Shown here: one piece after another, positions 59,603 through 64,000 of the stretch
How positions within the stretch are numbered: position 1 is the stretch's first letter
Layout of the letters: each line of letters opens with the position of its first letter
Assembly (NCBI RefSeq): GCF_900129885.1
Contig: NZ_FQXE01000011.1
Coordinates: 1 to 64,000, forward strand
Reading direction: 5' to 3'
Length of the DNA stretch: 64,000 nt
Source: Pollutimonas bauzanensis
GTDB lineage: Bacteria; Pseudomonadota; Gammaproteobacteria; Burkholderiales; Burkholderiaceae_B
Translations under genes and position numbers: made by a program
Notes under the pieces: generated by a model
Database searches by the model: none
What the model saw: only the letters and a program-made list of their open reading frames with translations
Told to the model about the DNA's origin: nothing

Positions 59603-61810
59603 TCACGCCGCTGCGACGCCGCGCATTTCCTGGCGTATCAGCTGCGAGGCTTTGACCATTTGGCGCAAAGGATAGGCCAGGGTCGCCAGCTCGCCTTCGG
59701 TCTCGATGGACGCCGGCGGCTTGGCGTCCTTGTCGTCGAGGTATTCGCCTACCGCGTCCAGCGACTTCTGTATGCCTTCGGGCACGGCCGGCAGGCTGGC
59801 CAGGATGGGGATGGCCGCGGTGATCTGCGAGGCCAGCACATGAAACTGGATCATCAGGTTGTTCAGCTCGGGCACATTGTTCTGGCGCTTGATGGGCTCG
59901 TCCATCATGCGATAGAACGCCGAGGCGAAGTTGGCGAACGCAATGTACACATTCTTGCGCGCGACCCGCCAGCGCACTTCCGCCTCGTGCTGCTCGGCAT
60001 CCAGCGCGCCGCTGTCCGGCGCCGCGGCCGCCTGGCTCGCCGCGGCTTGCGCGCGGGTCAGCGCGGCATAGTGCAGGCCGGTTTTGAGGAGTTCATGATT
60101 GGCCTTCTTGACCGCGTTGGCGAGCGAGCCCATGAAGCTGTGTTCCCACCACGGCAGGATATAGCTGCAAAGCAGCGCGATGCCGCAGCCTATGAAGGTG
60201 TCGACCAGCCGCTCGCCGATCACGATATTGGTGCTGGGCGACAGAAAGTGGAAAACCAGCAGCACGAAGACCGTATTGGATATGGCCGCGACCATGAAAT
60301 TCAGCTGTATCATGCTGTAGCCCAGCACGCAGGTCACTATCAGCACGGCAAGATAGATGTCCGGGCTATGGGTGACGTTGAACAGTATCAAGGCCAGGCC
60401 GCAGCCGATGAGCGTGCCCGCCAGCCGCCAGCCGTTGCGCTGCCGGGTCAGGGCAAAGCCCGGCTTCATGATCACAAGTATCGTCAGGACTATCCAGTAC
60501 CCGTGCATGCTGGCGCCGGGCACGACGGCATCCAGGCCGGTAAGCGGCATCAGCGCGGTAATCGTCATGGCGATCAGGGTGGCGATCGCCACCCGGGTCG
60601 CGTAGCGGAAGTGCGGCGAATCCAGCCGCAGATTGCTGGTCAGCATGCCTATGCGCCAGGTCTGGCGCGACAGGAAGCGGTCCAGCGCCTTGTCCAGCCG
60701 CATGTCGACCAGTTCGGCGCTTTCGGCGTTGCGGGTGTGCTCGGCCATGCGGTCCACCAGCCGCGTGGCGTTGCGCAAGCGGCGCAGCACCTGCACAAGC
60801 AGGGCATAGACCTCGGGCTCTCTTTCGACCAGGCCGGCTTCGCGGTATTTTTCCAGCTCGTATTCGATCGCGCGCAGCTCGGCCTTGACGCTATTGCGTT
60901 CTTTGACGCCGCGGTTGCGGGCGATATTCAGCGCGATGTGCGACACGTTGACCGCCAGTTTGTACAAGGCGTCGCGGGCGAAGATCAGGACATCGCTGTC
61001 GGGCACGCTGCGGCGCAGCGTTGCGTAATCGGTGTGTGTCGCGACCAGGCTGTCGAGCAGCGCCACCATGTCGATGAACACATTCAGCGCCGCCGCCCGC
61101 AGGCGGTCGCTGCGCCGGTGGCCGCGGGGCAGCTCGCGCAGCACCGTATCGCGCGCGGCCTGGTGCTTTTCGGTCATGGCGGACTGGGCATGGATGAGCT
61201 TGCGGTAGCTGGCTTCGAGGTCCGCGTTGACGTCATAGAATTGCGATCTGGCGATAATGTAATCGGCCGTCGCGAACAAGGCTACCGACAGCGCCTGTTG
61301 TTCCTCGCGGTGCCACAGCAGCCGGTGCACCGCGAAACTGAATACAAAGTAGAAGACCCCGCCCAGAAATGAATAAACCGTGTGCATCAGCACCTGGTGG
61401 GGATCCAGCGGCGTGCGCATGGTCAGCGTCATGAGCAGCAGGCAGGCGAAACCCAGCAGGCCGCCCTGCTTGCCGAACACGGTGAACATCGAAAAGATGA
61501 AGCACAGGGCTGGCACCACCAGCCAGATCAGGACGCCGTGCGAGGAGGCCAGCCCGGTGATGGCGGCGGTCAATGAACCCAGCAGTATGGCGCCCAGCAT
61601 GCCATTGGTGCCGTAGCGCCGCGGCCCGCCCGGCTGATCGATGATCGCCACGCAGGCGGCGCCGATGGCCGCGATCATCCCCACGCTATACAGCTGGAAC
61701 ACCCCGGCCAGCAGCAAGGCCGGCAGCAGCACTCCCACCGCCTGGCGCATGCCGCCAAAGAAATAGTGGCTATAGAAGAAGCGCTGAAGCTGGGGTATGC
61801 GTGATGCCAT
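59603..61810 (-). CDS. FUSC/YccS-family inner-membrane protein
   Basis: 735-residue membrane protein related to E. coli YccS and the aromatic-acid exporter AaeB. Two blocks of about six helices (residues 20-165 and 400-520) are each followed by a cytoplasmic domain. The N-terminal YSHYFFGGMRQAVGVLLPAL and GPRRYGTNGMLGAILLG, and central MLTSNLRLDSPHFRYATRVAIATLIAM and GYWIVLTILVIMKPGFALTRQRNGWRLAGTLIG, are hallmark motifs. The substrate is unknown. Divergent from ilvI. Confidence 0.9.
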   Translation of the reverse strand: MASRIPQLQRFFYSHYFFGGMRQAVGVLLPALLLAGVFQLYSVGMIAAIGAACVAIIDQPGGPRRYGTNGMLGAILLGSLTAAITGLASSHGVLIWLVVPALCFIFSMFTVFGKQGGLLGFACLLLMTLTMRTPLDPHQVLMHTVYSFLGGVFYFVFSFAVHRLLWHREEQQALSVALFATADYIIARSQFYDVNADLEASYRKLIHAQSAMTEKHQAARDTVLRELPRGHRRSDRLRAAALNVFIDMVALLDSLVATHTDYATLRRSVPDSDVLIFARDALYKLAVNVSHIALNIARNRGVKERNSVKAELRAIEYELEKYREAGLVEREPEVYALLVQVLRRLRNATRLVDRMAEHTRNAESAELVDMRLDKALDRFLSRQTWRIGMLTSNLRLDSPHFRYATRVAIATLIAMTITALMPLTGLDAVVPGASMHGYWIVLTILVIMKPGFALTRQRNGWRLAGTLIGCGLALILFNVTHSPDIYLAVLIVTCVLGYSMIQLNFMVAAISNTVFVLLVFHFLSPSTNIVIGERLVDTFIGCGIALLCSYILPWWEHSFMGSLANAVKKANHELLKTGLHYAALTRAQAAASQAAAAPDSGALDAEQHEAEVRWRVARKNVYIAFANFASAFYRMMDEPIKRQNNVPELNNLMIQFHVLASQITAAIPILASLPAVPEGIQKSLDAVGEYLDDKDAKPPASIETEGELATLAYPLRQMVKASQLIRQEMRGVAAA

Positions 61811-61911
61811 GCGTCGGCCGGATGATAAGGGACGCTCAAGTATATAGGTAGATGGCGTGTTCGCTCCAGCCTGCCGGCTCCTGGAAAACCATCTGGCGCC
61901 GCATCCTGATT

Positions 61912-61940
61912 TGCCTCCGCCGCGGCAACGCGGTAAAGTA
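61912..61940 (+). promoter_or_regulatory. Candidate sigma-70 promoter upstream of ilvI
   Basis: -35 TTGCCT (61912-61917) and -10 TAAAGT (61935-61940) are separated by exactly 17 bp, each matching four of six consensus bases. Transcription would start near 61947. Confidence 0.45.
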
Positions 61941-61990
61941 TTGTATCGACTTGCCTAATTATCCAGGGCGGGTCATCAAGGCTCTGTCGT

Positions 61991-62013
61991 CCGGGCTATC
62001 CGCCCGGTTTTTT
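61991..62013 (+). terminator. Intrinsic terminator in the ilvI leader (possible attenuator)
   Basis: CCGGGC - TATCC - GCCCGG followed by six T. It lies about 245 bp before the ilvI start and about 45 bp after the candidate promoter, so it could attenuate ilv transcription or end a short RNA. Confidence 0.7.
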
Positions 62014-62255
62014 GCGCCTGTAATACTTTGCTGTTGGCCGCGCCACAAGCGTGTGTTGCCAAAGCTTCCGTTCTACCTCCCGCGTTCACATGAACGCTCG
62101 CGCTGTGTTTCGACGAGTGCAAGTCGATTCGGCAAGGTGTCTGGGTGGCATGGCTCCGTGAGCCATAAAGCGCCAGGTCATGTTGCCGCAATCGGTCCAA
62201 GCTCGGGCCTGATGGCCAGTCGGGATTCCAGTGCCGGTTACGAAAGGAATACATA

Positions 62256-63977
62256 ATGGAACTCAATGGCGCCGATATCGTCGTGCGTTGCCTTGCCGAA
62301 GAGGGTGTCGACCACGTGTTCGGCTATCCCGGCGGCGCGGTACTCTACATCTACGACGCGATCTACAAACAAGACAATTTTCAGCACATACTGGTGCGTC
62401 ACGAGCAAGCCGCCGTGCACGCCGCCGACGCCTATTCACGGTCATCCAATAAAATCGGGGTCGCCCTGGTCACCAGCGGGCCGGGCCTGACCAATGCCGT
62501 CACCGGCATTGCCACGGCCTACATGGACTCCATTCCCATGGTGATCATCAGCGGCCAGGTGCCCAGCCATGCGATAGGCGAGGACGCCTTCCAGGAATGC
62601 GACACGGTGGGCATCACCCGTCCGTGCGTCAAGCATAATTTCCTGGTGCGCGACGTCAAGGACCTGGCCGAAACCATGCGCCGCGCCTTTTACATCGCCA
62701 AGACCGGCCGCCCCGGGCCGGTGCTGGTCGATATTCCCAAAGACATCACCGTTGCCACCTGCAGGTACACCGCGCCGCGCGGCGAAGTGAAAATGCGCTC
62801 GTATGCGCCGGTGGTCAAGGGGCACCAGGGCCAGATCAAGAAAGCCGTGCAGATGCTGCTTGCCGCCGAACGGCCGATGATTTATTCGGGCGGCGGGGTG
62901 GTGCTGTCCAATGCCTCGGAGGAACTGCGCCAACTGGTCGAGCTGGTTGGGGCGCCTTGCACCAACACCCTGATGGGCCTGGGCGCATTCCCCGCGAGCA
63001 ACGGCAAGTTCGTGGGCATGCCCGGCATGCATGGCACCTACGAAGCCAATATGGCCATGCAGCACTGCGATGTGCTGATTGCCGTGGGCGCCCGCTTCGA
63101 CGACCGGGTCATCGGCAATCCCAAGCACTTTGCGCAGAACCCGCGCAAAATCGTGCATATCGATATCGACCCATCGTCGATTTCGAAGCGCGTGCGTGTC
63201 GACGTGCCCATCGTCGGCAACGTCAAGGACGTGCTGCAGGAGCTCAACGCCTTGTACGTCCAGGCCGCGGCCGAGACGCCGCCGAACAAGCCGGCGCTTG
63301 CCAAGTGGTGGCAGCAGATCGACGCCTGGCGCGGCAAGCGGTGCCTGGTCTACGAAAATTCCGATACGCTCATCAAGCCCCAGTATGTGGTCGAGAAGCT
63401 GTGGGAAATCACGCAAGGCCAGGCCTTTGTCACGTCCGACGTGGGCCAGCACCAGATGTGGGCGGCCCAATACTATCGCTTCGACGAACCGCGGCGCTGG
63501 ATCAATTCCGGCGGCCTGGGCACCATGGGCGTGGGGCTGCCCTATGCCATGGGCGTGCAAATGGCCAATCCGGACAGCCAGATCGCGGTGATCACCGGCG
63601 AGGCGTCGATACAGATGAATATCCAGGAACTCTCCACCTGCAAGCAATACCACCTGACGCCCAAGGTGCTTTGCCTGAACAACCGCTATCTCGGCATGGT
63701 GCGCCAGTGGCAGCAGATCGACTACGGCTCGCGCTATTCCGAATCCTACGTGGATGCCTTGCCCGATTTTGTGAAGCTGGTCGAAAGCTATGGCCATGTC
63801 GGCATGCGCATCGACAAGCCGGCAGACGTCGAGCCCGCCATCCGCGAGGCATTCACCAAGTACAAGGACAGGCTGGTGTTCATGGATTTCATCACCGATC
63901 AAACCGAAAACGTGTGGCCCATGGTGAAAGCCGGCCGCGGCCTGACCGAAATGCTGCTCGGTTCTGAAGACCTGTGA
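62256..63977 (+). CDS. ilvI: Acetolactate synthase large subunit
   Basis: ThDP enzyme (acetohydroxyacid synthase III type) for the first common step of valine/isoleucine/leucine synthesis. Glu50 in VRHEQAAVHAADAYSRS activates ThDP; the FAD/substrate region includes GPGLTNAVTGIATAYMDSIPMVIISGQV and HGTYEANMAMQHCDVLIAVGARFDDRV. The ThDP/Mg motif reads TGEASIQMNIQELS...LNN, with Glu for the usual Asp. Length is 573 residues. It is followed 10 nt later by the start of the small-subunit gene. Confidence 0.96.
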   Translation: MELNGADIVVRCLAEEGVDHVFGYPGGAVLYIYDAIYKQDNFQHILVRHEQAAVHAADAYSRSSNKIGVALVTSGPGLTNAVTGIATAYMDSIPMVIISGQVPSHAIGEDAFQECDTVGITRPCVKHNFLVRDVKDLAETMRRAFYIAKTGRPGPVLVDIPKDITVATCRYTAPRGEVKMRSYAPVVKGHQGQIKKAVQMLLAAERPMIYSGGGVVLSNASEELRQLVELVGAPCTNTLMGLGAFPASNGKFVGMPGMHGTYEANMAMQHCDVLIAVGARFDDRVIGNPKHFAQNPRKIVHIDIDPSSISKRVRVDVPIVGNVKDVLQELNALYVQAAAETPPNKPALAKWWQQIDAWRGKRCLVYENSDTLIKPQYVVEKLWEITQGQAFVTSDVGQHQMWAAQYYRFDEPRRWINSGGLGTMGVGLPYAMGVQMANPDSQIAVITGEASIQMNIQELSTCKQYHLTPKVLCLNNRYLGMVRQWQQIDYGSRYSESYVDALPDFVKLVESYGHVGMRIDKPADVEPAIREAFTKYKDRLVFMDFITDQTENVWPMVKAGRGLTEMLLGSEDL

Positions 63978-63987
63978 GGAAAGAAAC

Positions 63988-64000
63988 ATGAAACACGTAA
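63988..64000 (+). CDS. ilvH: Acetolactate synthase small subunit, N-terminus only (runs off the window)
   Basis: ATGAAACACGTAA begins MKHV at the right edge of the window, matching the usual start of IlvH/IlvN regulatory subunits, with GAGGAAAG upstream and an 10-nt gap after ilvI. Only four codons are visible, so the identification rests mainly on the conserved ilvI-ilvH order. Confidence 0.75.

Larger units (their letters stand above)
61811..62255. other. Leader region of ilvI and upstream region of the FUSC gene
   Basis: This 445-bp divergent region contains a good sigma-70 promoter and, about 45 nt downstream, an intrinsic terminator on the plus strand, followed by about 240 nt before ilvI. 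The layout suggests attenuation or a short leader RNA. No branched-chain-amino-acid-rich leader peptide was found. No clear promoter was seen for the FUSC gene. Confidence 0.5.

Noticed and set aside
62090-62161. A 23-codon small frame in the ilvI leader, considered as a leader peptide
   Set aside because: It is Arg/Ala/Val-mixed rather than rich in Ile/Val/Leu, has no Shine-Dalgarno, and is not followed by a T-run terminator.

Overview
The window is a high-GC stretch of chromosome from a betaproteobacterium of the order Burkholderiales, most likely family Alcaligenaceae (Bordetella/Achromobacter/Pusillimonas-like). This rests on gene content and order: bamE/dapB beside fur, then recN-nadK, hrcA, hemH, grpE-dnaK-dnaJ, and later ftsK-lolA-rarA-serS and Wlb-type diacetamido-uronic acid genes. 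The genus cannot be fixed from the sequence alone.

Layout. (1) 1-2264: the end of an integrated mobile element. A P4-type tyrosine recombinase with an unusual C-terminal extension sits directly downstream of a tRNA-Gly(GCC) gene, the arrangement known from ICEclc-type elements; the rest of the element would lie left of the window. (2) 2265-31710: conserved chromosomal core. It holds cell-wall and lysine biosynthesis (murB, dapB), an outer-membrane assembly lipoprotein (bamE), iron regulation (fur), DNA repair (recN), NAD kinase, the heat-shock genes (hrcA, grpE, dnaK, dnaJ, with two near-consensus sigma-32 promoters), ferrochelatase, an M16 protease, a MoxR/acetyltransferase/VWA operon, two small cytochromes c, isocitrate dehydrogenase, an SMR exporter, an Smr-domain protein, trxB, ftsK, lolA, rarA and serS. 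(3) 31735-57063: a roughly 25 kb surface-polysaccharide locus. (4) 57521-64000: tRNA-Ser(CGA), 3-hydroxybutyrate dehydrogenase, yaaA, a YccS/FUSC-family membrane protein and the start of the ilvI-ilvH acetolactate synthase operon.

The polysaccharide locus is the accessory part of the window. A long minus-strand unit runs from a NusG/RfaH-like antiterminator through Wza and Wzc (export and chain-length control), a polysaccharide-deacetylase-like protein, a GT4 glycosyltransferase, a Wzy/ligase-type membrane protein, a beta-propeller protein resembling oligogalacturonide lyase, a single polypeptide joining a GT2 glycosyltransferase to a priming phosphoglycosyltransferase, a DegT aminotransferase, a Wzx flippase, an AsnB-type amidotransferase, and HisH-, HisF- and WbpG-like proteins. 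A plus-strand unit (UDP-sugar dehydrogenase, Gfo/Idh oxidoreductase, N-acetyltransferase, aminotransferase) converges on it with only 3 bp between stop codons. A WbpM/CapD-type 4,6-dehydratase closes the locus. Together these predict a polymer with a 2,3-diacetamido uronic acid, carrying an acetamidino group (WbpG/HisH/HisF) and probably a uronamide (AsnB-like), primed by a WbpM-derived 2,6-dideoxy aminosugar. The wza leader carries a candidate ops element and a C8 tract, so antitermination and slipped-strand variation are both plausible.

Coordinates of starts were refined from visible ribosome-binding sites, overlaps with neighbours and family N-termini. No database searches or computed statistics were available.
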